A stretch of DNA of 64,000 bases from an uncultured Moraxella sp. (GCA_943908425.1 CALTTC010000006.1:1-64000); one strand, 5' to 3'; shown: positions 16,681 through 25,826, counted from the stretch's first letter. Program-made: numbers and translations. Notes: a model not told the origin generated them from the sequence alone.

Positions 16681-17079
16681 ATGACCCCAAAACGCCCCTA
16701 TCTGTTACGCGCCATGCATGAGTGGTTAAGTGACAATGAGCTTACGCCGTATTTGATGGTGGATACTAAGCACCCTGATATTGTCGCCCCCATAGAGTAC
16801 GCCCAAGACAATGTATTGGTGCTAAACGTTGGCTATGCTGCGACCAAGGGTTTGTTAATTGATAACGATTATGTCAGTTTTTCGGCGCGCTTTGGTGGTT
16901 TGGCACAGGAGGTGTGGTTGCCTATGGCGTGTGTGCAGGGCATTTATGCCAAAGAGGACCACACGCATGGATTGTTTTTTGACCCAGCAGAATATGTTGG
17001 TGTAGAGCGCACCAAGCCACAAACAACACCGCAAAACAACACGAGCAAAACTGCTTCCCCCTTTAAAATCATCAAATAA
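16681..17079 (+). CDS. sspB: ClpXP adaptor SspB
   Basis: Delivers ssrA-tagged and some other substrates to the ClpXP protease. 132 aa: the folded domain covers about residues 1-108 (RPYLLRAMHEWLSDNELTPYL, VSFSARFGG, CVQGIYAKED), a flexible Thr/Asn/Pro-rich linker follows, and the extreme C-terminus PFKIIK is the ClpX-docking (XB) motif. Both functional ends are intact. In the sspA operon, with the rhomboid gene starting 3 bp after its stop. Confidence 0.95.
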   Translation: MTPKRPYLLRAMHEWLSDNELTPYLMVDTKHPDIVAPIEYAQDNVLVLNVGYAATKGLLIDNDYVSFSARFGGLAQEVWLPMACVQGIYAKEDHTHGLFFDPAEYVGVERTKPQTTPQNNTSKTASPFKIIK

Positions 17080-17082
17080 CCA

Positions 17083-17793
17083 ATGACGGTGCAGGCATTT
17101 TTTAAGGCAGCGCCCATGAGTGCTGTCTTGATAGTGAGTTTTGTGGCTTATTTTGCGTGGCAATTCGCGCTTGGGGTAGATATTGATAATCCCAGTGCTT
17201 ATGATTTGTTGAGTTTTGGTGCCAATTATCTACTATTGACCGTAACCATCGAGCCTTACCGCTTATTCACGAGCGGTTTTTTACATATTGGGCTGATGCA
17301 TTTATTGTTTAATAGCTTTGCTTTGTATTATTTTGGGCGGGTTGCCGAACCGTTGGTGGGCTCAAAAAAACTGCTGTGCGTCTTTTTGGCAAGTGTGCTG
17401 GCGGGCAATTTATTGAACCTATGGCACGGTTTTTTATCAATGCAGATTGGACTTAGCGCTGGGGCAAGTGGTGGTATTATGGGCATTGGCGCGCTACTGA
17501 CAGTATTAAGCCTATCGCCGCGCTACCCTTTTTTGTCTAGCAAAAATTTACTTGTCGTGATGGCGATTAACTTGCTATTAGGCTTTGCTGTACCGGGCAT
17601 TGACAATGCAGGGCATATTGGTGGGGCGGTCATGGGCGCTGTCTTAGGCGGATTATTGCTTTGTTTGACAGCGTTTTTTTGGTGGGGTGTGGGGCTTATT
17701 ATAGTGCTGCTTGGCGGCGTGTACTATCTCCTTTATATCCAAGTACACGCTTGCCTTATGGTGGCTGACTGCGCTACACGCCTGACGCTCTAG
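17083..17793 (+). CDS. Rhomboid family intramembrane serine protease
   Basis: 236 aa with six or so membrane segments. Catalytic features are visible: the HIGLMHLLFNSFALYYFG segment with His73 and Asn77 (oxyanion), the nucleophile Ser129 in GASGG, and His178 in NAGHIGG. It cleaves transmembrane substrates in the inner membrane; the substrate here is unknown. The start at ATG 17083 has no clear ribosome site; ATG 17116 (MSAVLIV) has AAGG about 8 bp upstream and would also give a complete protein. It follows sspB by 3 bp, so it likely belongs to the ssp transcript. Convergent with rep, whose stop is at 17794. Confidence 0.88.
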   Translation: MTVQAFFKAAPMSAVLIVSFVAYFAWQFALGVDIDNPSAYDLLSFGANYLLLTVTIEPYRLFTSGFLHIGLMHLLFNSFALYYFGRVAEPLVGSKKLLCVFLASVLAGNLLNLWHGFLSMQIGLSAGASGGIMGIGALLTVLSLSPRYPFLSSKNLLVVMAINLLLGFAVPGIDNAGHIGGAVMGAVLGGLLLCLTAFFWWGVGLIIVLLGGVYYLLYIQVHACLMVADCATRLTL

Positions 17794-19833
17794 CTATCTT
17801 TTGTTGTCACGCTTGGCTTTAAGCATCGCTTGAATATTGGCAAGATAATCAACAGGGGTGGCTTGGGTGGCAGATTTTGTTTTATTGAGTGCAGGATAAT
17901 CCAAAAATTCAGCATCAATCTCTTTTAAAAAACGTGACGGCTCGGTAAATTTGTATTCTTTACCGGCACGTCGCTTACTGGCAAGACTTAAGGTCAGCTC
18001 TTGCTTGGCACGCGTAATGCCTACATACATGAGCCGGCGCTCTTCTTCCACGCTGTCAGCGACGATAGAATTGCGGTGCGGTAAAATATCTTCTTCTACA
18101 CCGATGATATACACATACTCAAATTCTAAACCTTTGGCGGCGTGTAAAGTCATGAGATTGACTTTATTGGTGTTTTCTTCTTCTTGCTGTTGTTCTAGCA
18201 TATCTAGTAACAGTAGTTTGCGAATCACTGCGTCAATGGTTTTTTCATCGTCGTTATCGGCGCGGTTAAGCAGGGAGGCAATGCTATTGTATAAGGATTC
18301 AATGTTGTCTAGGCGCGTTTTTTCTTGTTGTGGCGTTTTGGCATCGTCTTTGATGTAGTCGATATAACCTGTTTCTATCACCATTTGGCGTACCAAAGGC
18401 ATGGGATCGGTATTATCGGTTAATGCTTGGGTGTAATGTTGAATAAACTCATAAAAGTCACTTAAGGTTTTATAGGCGCGTCCAGCGAGTGCCGTTTTTA
18501 GGGCGTGGTGGTGACAGGCTTCTAGCAGGCTAATGCTGTATTCTTGCGCTAATAGCCCAAGTTTTTCTAAAGTGGCAGAACCAACGCCACGCTTTGGGGT
18601 GTTAATCACGCGTAAAAATGCCGAATCGTCATCGGGATTTAAAATAAGGCGTAAATAACCCATGACATCTTTAATTTCACTACGCGCAAAAAACGACGTA
18701 CCGCCCGATAGCTTATAAGGCACTTGCAGTTGGCGCAGTTCTGCTTCTAGTAGCCGTGATTGAAAATTACTGCGATACAGCACCGCGTAATCTTCCCATT
18801 GGTTTTGGTGGCGTAAGCGATGGGTAACAATCTCTTTGGCGATACGCTCAGCTTCTGCCATGTCATCAGGGCTGGTCAAGACCCGAATCAGCTCTCCATG
18901 CCCATTTTGTGACCACAACTGTTTGTCAAATAAATGTTCATTGTTCATAATTACCGAGTTGGCGGCGGACAAGATACGATTGGTGGAGCGGTAATTTTGT
19001 TCTAATTTGATAACGGTGAGACTTGGAAAATCCTCTTTTAACAACGCCATATTTTCAGGTTTTGCCCCGCGCCAAGCATAGATAGATTGGTCGTCATCGC
19101 CAACCACCGTAAAGCGTGGCTGATGACCGACCAGCAGTTTAATCAATTCATATTGCGCGGTGTTGGTGTCCTGATATTCATCAACCAACAAATAGTTAAT
19201 GCGACTTTGCCATTTTAAACGTACCGCAGTGTTGTTCTTTAATATCAAGGTGGGAAGTACAATCAAATCATCAAAATCCACGGCATTATAGGCGCGTAGA
19301 TGGCGTTCATACAGAGCGTATAAATGGGCAAATTTTATCTCATCAGGGTCGTCAAGTGTTGCTAGGGCAGCCTCAGGAAGGACAAGGTCATTTTTCCAAT
19401 CGCTAATCATTTTAAGCGCTATGACCGCGAAGTCACGACTTTCGGCACCGCTCATATTATCGCGTTGCATAAGCTCCATCAATAGGCGCTTACTGTCATC
19501 ATTATCCATAATAGAAAAATTGGCTTTAAGGGGGGTGTGCGCCAATTCATAGCGCAAAAATTGCAAGCCAAATTGGTGAAATGTGGCGATGGTTAAGCCC
19601 TTGCTTTGCTCGCTGGCAAGCAGTTTTTTGACGCGTTCGCGCATTTCACGTGCTGCTTTATTGGTAAACGTCATCGCGGTAATGCGTGATGCTGGAATTT
19701 GACAGCGATGAATTAGGTGGGCAATTTTTTGGGTGATGACCGAGGTTTTGCCAGAACCTGCACCCGCAAGTACAAGTAGCGCACCATCGGTATGTTGCAA
19801 AGCTTCTTCTTGGCGAGGATTTAAACGACTCAT
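17794..19833 (-). CDS. rep: ATP-dependent DNA helicase Rep
   Basis: Superfamily 1A 3'-5' helicase that helps replication forks pass DNA-bound obstacles. 679 aa, the normal length for Rep (UvrD is longer). Motifs: Q-motif region MSRLNPRQEEAL, Walker A AGAGSGKT (about 23-30), TFTNKAA (Ia), LLVDEYQDT (II), VVGDDDQSIYAWRGA (III), LEQNYRST (IV), LMTLHAAKGLEFEYVYIIG (V) and EERRLMYVGITRA (VI). It abuts the convergent rhomboid gene with no spacer or terminator. The ispB start lies upstream on the same strand. Confidence 0.96.
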   Translation of the reverse strand: MSRLNPRQEEALQHTDGALLVLAGAGSGKTSVITQKIAHLIHRCQIPASRITAMTFTNKAAREMRERVKKLLASEQSKGLTIATFHQFGLQFLRYELAHTPLKANFSIMDNDDSKRLLMELMQRDNMSGAESRDFAVIALKMISDWKNDLVLPEAALATLDDPDEIKFAHLYALYERHLRAYNAVDFDDLIVLPTLILKNNTAVRLKWQSRINYLLVDEYQDTNTAQYELIKLLVGHQPRFTVVGDDDQSIYAWRGAKPENMALLKEDFPSLTVIKLEQNYRSTNRILSAANSVIMNNEHLFDKQLWSQNGHGELIRVLTSPDDMAEAERIAKEIVTHRLRHQNQWEDYAVLYRSNFQSRLLEAELRQLQVPYKLSGGTSFFARSEIKDVMGYLRLILNPDDDSAFLRVINTPKRGVGSATLEKLGLLAQEYSISLLEACHHHALKTALAGRAYKTLSDFYEFIQHYTQALTDNTDPMPLVRQMVIETGYIDYIKDDAKTPQQEKTRLDNIESLYNSIASLLNRADNDDEKTIDAVIRKLLLLDMLEQQQEEENTNKVNLMTLHAAKGLEFEYVYIIGVEEDILPHRNSIVADSVEEERRLMYVGITRAKQELTLSLASKRRAGKEYKFTEPSRFLKEIDAEFLDYPALNKTKSATQATPVDYLANIQAMLKAKRDNKR

Positions 19834-19870
19834 AACAATTTCTTAGGGTAATAAAAAGGAAAAGCCAAGC

Positions 19871-20863
19871 CTAAACTAGGCGGGCGCTGGCAAGCGTAGT
19901 CAAATCATATAGGGCTTGACGGTAACGATTGTCGGGCAATTTTTCTAGCGCTTGTTGCGCAAGGGCAGTTTCTGCTAACGCACGTTCGGTGCAGTATTCA
20001 AGTGCGCCACTGTCTTTGACAAGGTTAATCAAAAAACTAGGGTCGTCAGCTTTGCCAGTTTGTACCGCTTGGCTTAAGTACTGATAATTGCTACTACCGC
20101 TGTCTTTGAGTAATTGTAAAGTCTTGATAATGGGAAGCGTGGGCTTACCTTCCGCCAAATCATCGCCTAGATTTTTACCCATAACTTGACTATCGCCCAA
20201 AAAATCTAAGACATCATCAATCATTTGAAAGGCATTGCCAAAATGCTGTCCAAAGGCACTAAGCTGTGCCAATAATTGCTGGTCGTGGTGCTTATTGTGG
20301 AGTAGCGCGGCACCAACGCACGCCATCATAAACAGCCTTGAGGTCTTGCCATCAATAATTTGTAGATAGTCGTCTTCGCTTGTGGTTATGTTGTGCTGAT
20401 GCTGTAACTGTAGGACTTCGCCTTCGGCAATATCGCAAGTGCCGTCAGAAAACAGCTTTAAAAGCGCCATATCGTTAAAACCAACCAGCAGATTGAACGA
20501 GCGGGCAATCAAATAATCCCCCACAAGCACCGCGGTGGCATTATTCCATGTGGCGTTCGCGGTAGGCTTGCCACGGCGCAGGCGCGACTCATCAATCACA
20601 TCATCGTGCACTAAGGTTGCCGTGTGTAGCATCTCGGTGATTGCCGCAAGTTGCATTGCTGGCAGACTTGCTTTATCGTCCAACAAACGAGAGACCAACA
20701 AGGTCATTAAAGGGCGCATACGCTTACCGCCAGCACCCATCACATGTTCGGATACTTTCATAATAAGCTGCACTTTGGAATTTAATTTGCCAAAGACTTG
20801 GGCATCCATCTTGGCAAAATCATCGCCAACGGTGGTCAAAATATCGCTGTAAGAAATAGGCAT
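19871..20863 (-). CDS. ispB: Polyprenyl diphosphate synthase (octaprenyl type)
   Basis: Builds the isoprenoid side chain of ubiquinone from IPP and FPP. 330 aa. First Asp-rich motif DDVID (87-91) with the downstream RRGKPTANATW, second Asp-rich motif MIDDVLDF (about 215-222), then GKNLGDDLAEGKPTLP. The trans-prenyltransferase family is certain; chain length (C40 versus C45) cannot be read from the sequence. Positioned between rep and petC on the minus strand; in E. coli ispB is instead divergent from rplU. Confidence 0.94.
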   Translation of the reverse strand: MPISYSDILTTVGDDFAKMDAQVFGKLNSKVQLIMKVSEHVMGAGGKRMRPLMTLLVSRLLDDKASLPAMQLAAITEMLHTATLVHDDVIDESRLRRGKPTANATWNNATAVLVGDYLIARSFNLLVGFNDMALLKLFSDGTCDIAEGEVLQLQHQHNITTSEDDYLQIIDGKTSRLFMMACVGAALLHNKHHDQQLLAQLSAFGQHFGNAFQMIDDVLDFLGDSQVMGKNLGDDLAEGKPTLPIIKTLQLLKDSGSSNYQYLSQAVQTGKADDPSFLINLVKDSGALEYCTERALAETALAQQALEKLPDNRYRQALYDLTTLASARLV

Positions 20864-21014
20864 AACAAGCTAGTAAGCAAAAGCGCTATGATAGCATATT
20901 TGCCAAGATACGTCAGTAAAAAATATGCTTTGCTGGCGATAGTGAACGGTGATTGACAAGTCCGCTGTAGTAAAGGTGGCTAGGATACACGGCAAAAAAC
21001 GCCGTTTTTAAAAT

Positions 21015-21046
21015 CAAAAAAAGCCACTCAAATCAGTGGCTTTTTG
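21015..21046 (-). terminator. Terminator after petABC
   Basis: Inverted repeat AAAGCCACT / AGTGGCTTT with an A run on one side and a T run on the other (minus strand reads AGTGGCTTTTTTTG), 12 bp past the petC stop. The flanking A and T runs make it potentially bidirectional. Confidence 0.9.
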
Positions 21047-21057
21047 TTTGGTTTGGT

Positions 21058-21789
21058 TTATTTAACGTCTTTCCAGTACTCTTTATTGAGTAGGTAGACA
21101 GGAATAAGCAAAACGCATAGGAATAGAATTACCCAAACGCCATAACGTTTACGCTCTTCGCGCACAGGCTCTGCCATCCACGCCATAAAGTTTACTAAGT
21201 CACCAACTTGTGCCTCATACTCTTCGCGCCCAGTACTGGCTTGCAGGTTGTGCAAGACGTGGGGCATAGCAGCATTTGGTAGCACTAGGTTGTTAGAGCC
21301 CATCGGACGGCTTGGGTCTTTATAAAAGCTTAACAAGTAAGTGTACACCCAGTCATCACCGCGCAGGCGAGTCTCCAAAGACAAGTCAGGAGGCGGAGCA
21401 CCGAACCATTGCCCTTGTACTTCAGGGTCAATGCCCGCGGTAATGTGGTCGCCAATTTGGTCGGTAGTGACCATCAAAAATTGTTCTACCAATTCTGGTG
21501 GTATCGCCAAATCCTTAGCAACACGGCTATAACGCACGTATTGGGCGGTGTGACAGCCAACACAGTAGTTCATGAACATGGAGGCACCACGTTGCAAGGA
21601 GGCTTTATTGCTAAAGTCAATCGGTGCTTTGCTACACTCAAGCGTCAGCACCACATCGTCTTCTACTTCTTTGGTGCCTTTAGTGTCGGTATAGGTGCCA
21701 CAGCCGTGTCCGCCAGCGGCAAAGGCAGACTGGGCGGCTAGGGCAATGATAATACCGCCAGCGATTTTACTAAAATTAGACCAATTCAT
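21058..21789 (-). CDS. petC: Cytochrome c1 (ubiquinol-cytochrome c reductase)
   Basis: Membrane-anchored c-type cytochrome of complex III. The reading frame is open upstream, but ATG 21789 (MNWSNFSKIAG) is chosen because it begins a clear signal peptide (cleavage near AFAAGG) and overlaps the petB stop by one base (TAATG). 243 aa. Haem-binding motif C76-V-G-C79-H80; distal Met region RPMGSNNLVLPNAAMPHVL; C-terminal membrane anchor (VWVILFLCVLLIPVYLL). Haem attachment needs the System I machinery partly encoded at 30244-34584. Confidence 0.95.
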   Translation of the reverse strand: MNWSNFSKIAGGIIIALAAQSAFAAGGHGCGTYTDTKGTKEVEDDVVLTLECSKAPIDFSNKASLQRGASMFMNYCVGCHTAQYVRYSRVAKDLAIPPELVEQFLMVTTDQIGDHITAGIDPEVQGQWFGAPPPDLSLETRLRGDDWVYTYLLSFYKDPSRPMGSNNLVLPNAAMPHVLHNLQASTGREEYEAQVGDLVNFMAWMAEPVREERKRYGVWVILFLCVLLIPVYLLNKEYWKDVK

Positions 21790-23027
21790 TAGTGTCCCCC
21801 TGTAACGCGTTCGGGCGGTTGTTTGCATTTTTCCATGGACGTATAAAACGGCATCAGTAAAAAGTACAAGAAATAAAGAATAGTACAAATCCGCGCAACC
21901 AAAGTAGCTGTTGGTGAGGAGGCGATACCACCCAAGTACCCAAGAATAATAAAGCTCACCACAAAAATCGCCAAGGCAATCTTAGATAACGTGCCCTTGT
22001 AACGGATAGAGCGCACCGGTGAGCGGTCAAGCCATGGCAACACAAACAAAATAGCAATCGCGCCGCCCATCACTAACACCCCAGGCAAGGCTGAACCAAA
22101 CATAGATGGCGTGGCCCGTAACATGGCGTAATAAGGCATATAGTACCAAACGGGAGCAATATGCGCTGGTGTTTTAAGCGGGTTCGCTGCCTCAAAGTTG
22201 GGTTTTTCTAGGAAATAGCCGCCCCCTTCTGGGGCAAAGAATACCACCGCAAAAAAGCAGATAAAGAACACCACAATCCCTACCATATCATGCACAGTGT
22301 AGTAAGGATGGAAGGGTACGCCATCTAAAGGTACGCCATTTTTATCTTTGAGTTTTTTGATGTCAATGCCATCAGGGTTGTTAGAACCAACGTGGTGCAA
22401 GGCAACCAAGTGCATAAAGACAAGCGCCACCAAGATTAACGGAATCGCCACAACGTGCAAGGCAAAAAAGCGGTTTAGGGTAATGCCGGAGATGATATAG
22501 TCGCCCTTGACCCATTCGGCAAGACCAGGACCAATGACGGGGATAGCGGCCGGTAAGTTTAAAATAACTTGCGCCCCCCAAAACGACATATTACCCCATG
22601 GTAATAGATAGCCGAAAAAGCCTTCTGCCATCAGCGCAAGGTAGATAAGCATACCAATAATCCACACAAGTTCGCGTGGTTTTTGGTAGGAGCCGTACAT
22701 AAGCCCCCGGAACATGTGTAAATATACGACAATAAAAAACGCCGATGCGCCTGTGGAGTGCATATAGCGAATAAGCCAGCCGGCTTTCACATCACGGTTA
22801 ATGTATTCCAAAGAAGCAAATGCCCCTTCAGCACTTGGGTTAAACATCATTGTCAGCCAAATGCCCGTGACCAACTGATTAACGAGCACAACCATGGACA
22901 ATACGCCAAAAAAATACCAAAAGTTGAAATTTTTTGGGGCGTAATATTTGGACATATGGTATTCATATGTCTCTGTGGCTGGAAAGCGTGCATCTAACCA
23001 ACCCATAAATTTTTGTGCGATGCTCAT
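21789..23027 (-). CDS. petB: Cytochrome b subunit of complex III
   Basis: Haem b-bearing membrane core of the bc1 complex, oxidising ubiquinol. 412 aa with eight or so membrane helices. Bis-His haem ligands lie in RYMHSTGASAFFIVVYLHMFR and in the FFALHVVAIPLILVALVFMH helix; the Qo-site motif is represented by PEGGGYFLEKPNF rather than a canonical PEWY. One-base overlaps with petA upstream and petC downstream enforce coupled translation. Confidence 0.96.
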   Translation of the reverse strand: MSIAQKFMGWLDARFPATETYEYHMSKYYAPKNFNFWYFFGVLSMVVLVNQLVTGIWLTMMFNPSAEGAFASLEYINRDVKAGWLIRYMHSTGASAFFIVVYLHMFRGLMYGSYQKPRELVWIIGMLIYLALMAEGFFGYLLPWGNMSFWGAQVILNLPAAIPVIGPGLAEWVKGDYIISGITLNRFFALHVVAIPLILVALVFMHLVALHHVGSNNPDGIDIKKLKDKNGVPLDGVPFHPYYTVHDMVGIVVFFICFFAVVFFAPEGGGYFLEKPNFEAANPLKTPAHIAPVWYYMPYYAMLRATPSMFGSALPGVLVMGGAIAILFVLPWLDRSPVRSIRYKGTLSKIALAIFVVSFIILGYLGGIASSPTATLVARICTILYFLYFLLMPFYTSMEKCKQPPERVTGGH

Positions 23028-23611
23028 TAAGATTCTCCCACAGTTAAAATCGTCCCATCTAATTTGTACTCAGGCACTGGCAAATTCAAAGGGGCGGGCA
23101 CGCCACTATAGACACGCCCAGCTAAGTCGTACAATGAACCATGGCAAGGGCAAAAAAAGCCACCAAACCAGTTAGGACCACCTAAATCCGCCGCGCCCAC
23201 TTCTGGACGATAGGCGGGGGCGCAACCTAGGTGCGTACAAACACCGTCTACAACCAATAATCCAGGCTCGCGTGAACGGGTCTCGTTTTGCGCGTATTCA
23301 GGTTGCACCGAGGCTTCAGAATTGGGGTCGCTAAGATAGGGGACGACTTTGCTTAGATTGGCAATCATCTCTTCGGTACGGCGTACGACATAAATGGGCT
23401 TACCGCGATATTTGACGGTAATCATCTGTCCCATCTCAATGCCGCTAATATCCTGTACAACAGGGGCGCCAGCGGCTTCGGCTTTGGCGCTAGGCGACCA
23501 CGAACGCACAAAGGCGGTGGCAAGCGAGGTGACACCCACCGCACCAATGGCGGCTGTGGATGCAATTAAAACTCTACGGCGTCTAACATTAACGCCTTCG
23601 GCATGGCTCAT
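23027..23611 (-). CDS. petA: Rieske iron-sulfur protein of complex III
   Basis: 194 aa. A twin-arginine-type N-terminus (VRRRRVLIASTAAIGAVG) serves as signal-anchor. The [2Fe-2S] ligands are in C125-T-H127-LGC130 and C154-P-C156-H157, including the two disulfide cysteines. First gene of petABC; GGAGG lies 7 bp upstream of the ATG. The promoter region contains a perfect 15-bp palindrome (23633-23647). Confidence 0.96.
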   Translation of the reverse strand: MSHAEGVNVRRRRVLIASTAAIGAVGVTSLATAFVRSWSPSAKAEAAGAPVVQDISGIEMGQMITVKYRGKPIYVVRRTEEMIANLSKVVPYLSDPNSEASVQPEYAQNETRSREPGLLVVDGVCTHLGCAPAYRPEVGAADLGGPNWFGGFFCPCHGSLYDLAGRVYSGVPAPLNLPVPEYKLDGTILTVGES

Positions 23612-23632
23612 TGACTTTCCTCCAGTAGGGGT

Positions 23633-23647
23633 CGTGATTTTATCACG
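23633..23647. promoter_or_regulatory. Palindrome CGTGATTTTATCACG upstream of petABC
   Basis: Perfect 6-bp inverted repeat with 3-bp centre, 22 bp upstream of the petA start. On the petA strand it contains TAAAAT, which could be a -10 element. Spacing does not match FNR (TTGAT-N4-ATCAA) or CRP/Vfr consensus, so no regulator can be named. Confidence 0.4.
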
Positions 23648-23953
23648 TTTGCTGTGCCTAATTGTTGTTATAGCAATATCTTACTATTTTAAGCTATTTT
23701 TGCTGTAAAATAAATTATTATTAACGTATTTTTGCCAAAAAAGTGCAAAATTCCCAAAAATTTTGTGGATTTTGCTTGTTCAGAGTCACTATTATCAATA
23801 AAACTAACTAAAGTGATACGCTAACCTAAATATAACTCATCATTGGAGTTAAGATAGTATCCAAAATCTAGATGTATTAGGCAGGTTGTGTTACTGGATT
23901 AAGTTTAAAAAATGGACGAAAAAATAGGGCAATTTAGGCTTGCCAGATAATCG

Positions 23954-24321
23954 GTGGATACCGACTTGGCTAATGAAAACTTTAATAACGAGACGTGCTT
24001 TGTGCTAAAGTTTTTGAATAACAAATGGCGTGGTAGAAGACCGTTGGCTATTTTGTAACAGAAGTTGGTGCGGATAACTGGGATTATCCAACGCGATTTA
24101 AAAGAAATTTATTGATGATTATCTAGACGCGTCAGTTTTAACTATTTATCGGCACACGCATTATTACTTCACCACAAATTAGCCTTGTTGTAAGCTAAAA
24201 CCTAAATCTTGAAGTCAAAAAATACTTTTATGATAAAGTAAAGCCTGATGGCAACTATTATTTGGGCGTTGCTGACACAGGCAAATGGGATTGTGGCATT
24301 GAGCATTATTTGATATTGTAA
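23954..24321 (+). pseudogene. Decayed coding remnant in the petA-rpsI gap
   Basis: No intact gene, but several frames show protein-like stretches in order: DTDLANENFNNETCFVLKF followed by LNNKWRGRRPL (from 23957), then DNWDYPTRFKRN, then DDYLDASVLTIYRHTHYYF, then KYFYDKVKPDGNYYLG with VADTGKWDCGIEHYLIL ending at TAA 24319-24321. They are separated by stops and frame changes. I read this as one gene broken many times; the family is unknown. It could also be chance reading in AT-rich DNA. Confidence 0.4.
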
Positions 24322-24810
24322 AGTGGGGCAGTAAGGTCTATACCGTCTGTATTAAGAATATAAGGTAAGATATGCTTATAGCTATCACTACCAGTAAGGT
24401 GGGTTGCGCTGTTTGTGCTGACACTTACTCCAAATTACCATGCATTCAACATCAGTGACTGTAAAATTTTAGGATTTCACTCTAAAATTTTGAGCAATAA
24501 CAAGCGTATCAAAGTTACCCTAAAATTTTGGCGATATAAACGCACGCTTCGGCATGCAATGGTATTGATAAAAAAGCTTTTCATTATTTTAAGACATGAT
24601 TTTAGATTGATAAAAAGAGCTTTGCGTTACTGCTAAAGGCATAAATTTAGATTGAAGCACAGTATGTTGCAAAGGCTTGAGGTCTTGCGAAAACGGTTTG
24701 GGCTTTACACGTTGTTTCTTTTGCTAAAAGCCTTGACAGGTAAAGGACGGCAGATAATACGCCAAAAATCCTAGCTAGTAGCAAATAAAAATCTAGGCTA
24801 AATGTCACCA
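24322..24810. other. Gene-free stretch between the remnant and rpsI
   Basis: About 490 bp with no convincing gene. The core CTAAAATTTT or its complement occurs three times between about 24460 and 24535. A 73-codon frame at 24415-24636 is Lys/Leu/Ile/Arg-rich and lacks a ribosome site, so I do not call it. Confidence 0.5.
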
Positions 24811-24843
24811 AAAATAAAAGCCCCAACAGGAGCTTTTATTATA
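24811..24843 (-). terminator. Terminator after rplM-rpsI
   Basis: Minus strand reads AATAAAAGCTCCTGTTGGGGC followed by TTTTATTTTT: stem AAAAGCTCC/GGGGCTTTT with one G-T pair and a 4-base loop, 28 bp after the rpsI stop. Confidence 0.85.
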
Positions 24844-24870
24844 GCAATGGTGCTTAACACCAAAGATTGC

Positions 24871-25257
24871 TTAACGCTTAGAGAATTGTGGGCGTTTACG
24901 CGCTTTACGTAGACCCAATTTCTTACGTTCTACTTCACGCGCATCACGAGTAACAAAACCTGCGGTACGTAATTCTGGCTTGTTGGTTTCGTCAAGTTCA
25001 ATCAAAGCGCGGGTGATACCGTGACGGATAGCACCAGCTTGTCCGTTGATACCGCCACCTTTAACGGTGATGTAGATGTCGTAGTTATCAGCAACATTCA
25101 ATAGCTCTAGTGGCTGACGCACAACCATACGTGAGGTTTCACGTCCAAAGTATTCGTCTAGCGTTTTGCCGTTGATGATGATATTGCCACTGCCTTTGCC
25201 TAAGAAGACGCGAGCGGTAGAGGTTTTACGGCGACCTGTGCCATAATTGCGTTCCAT
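24871..25257 (-). CDS. rpsI: 30S ribosomal protein S9
   Basis: 128 aa, with the family's typical GTGRRKTSTARVFLGKGSG start, the RQPLELL segment, GGGINGQAGAIRHGI and the basic tail ending KARKRPQFSKR, which reaches the P-site tRNA anticodon. Follows rplM with a 9-bp gap, the near-universal rplM-rpsI operon. Confidence 0.98.
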   Translation of the reverse strand: MERNYGTGRRKTSTARVFLGKGSGNIIINGKTLDEYFGRETSRMVVRQPLELLNVADNYDIYITVKGGGINGQAGAIRHGITRALIELDETNKPELRTAGFVTRDAREVERKKLGLRKARKRPQFSKR

Positions 25258-25266
25258 AATGTCTCC

Positions 25267-25698
25267 TTAGATGTCTAGCGTTTGAGGTTGTTGGGCGGCG
25301 TGTGGGTGCTCTGTGCCGGCATACAACTTTAATTTTTTAATCATTGCGTAGCCCAAAGGACCTTTTGGTAGCATACCTTTAACGGCTTTATGCAATACGT
25401 CTTCTGGCTTTCTAGCCAGTAGCTTAGTAAAGTTGGTTTCTTTGATACCGCCAGGGTAGCCAGTGTGGCGATAGTATTTTTTGTCTTGAGCTTTTTTGCC
25501 AGTAACCGTGATTTTATCAGCGTTGATAACCACGATATAATCGCCCGTATCCACGTGTGGGGTGTAAGACGGCTTGTGCTTACCGCGCAAGCGTGAAGCG
25601 ATTTCTGACGCTAGGCGACCTAGGGTTTTGCCGTCTGCATCCACGATATACCAATCGTGAACAACGTCAGCAGGTTTGGCACTTACTGTAGTAGTCAT
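25267..25698 (-). CDS. rplM: 50S ribosomal protein L13
   Basis: 143 aa from ATG 25698 (MTTTVSAKPADVVHDWYIVD); the open frame extends upstream but GAAGG directly before this ATG and the known L13 length (142 aa) fix the start. Core motifs VDADGKTLGRLASEIA, YRHTGYPGG and GMLPKGPLG are present. Expressed from a strong promoter at 25766-25794. Confidence 0.98.
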   Translation of the reverse strand: MTTTVSAKPADVVHDWYIVDADGKTLGRLASEIASRLRGKHKPSYTPHVDTGDYIVVINADKITVTGKKAQDKKYYRHTGYPGGIKETNFTKLLARKPEDVLHKAVKGMLPKGPLGYAMIKKLKLYAGTEHPHAAQQPQTLDI

Positions 25699-25765
25699 TT
25701 CAATACCTTCTATGAGTTTGAGAGTAAAAGTCTGGGAAACGGGGCTCTCAAAAAATAAGACCGCT

Positions 25766-25794
25766 ATTATACAAAGCTTGTACGCGCCATGCAA
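25766..25794 (-). promoter_or_regulatory. rplM-rpsI promoter
   Basis: On the minus strand: TTGCAT (25794-25789), 17-bp spacer, TATAAT (25771-25766). Leader about 60 nt. Confidence 0.8.
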
Positions 25795-25826
25795 GTCATT
25801 TTTTGCTTTTTTGCTCGGTGGGGGTG

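Noticed and set aside
21790..21888. Longer N-terminus for cytochrome c1
   Set aside because: The extension lies inside petB; the internal ATG at 21789 starts a proper signal peptide and forms a TAATG junction.
24415..24636. 73-aa basic open frame in the petA-rpsI gap
   Set aside because: No ribosome site, biased Lys/Leu/Ile/Arg composition typical of AT-rich noncoding DNA, and no recognisable motif.
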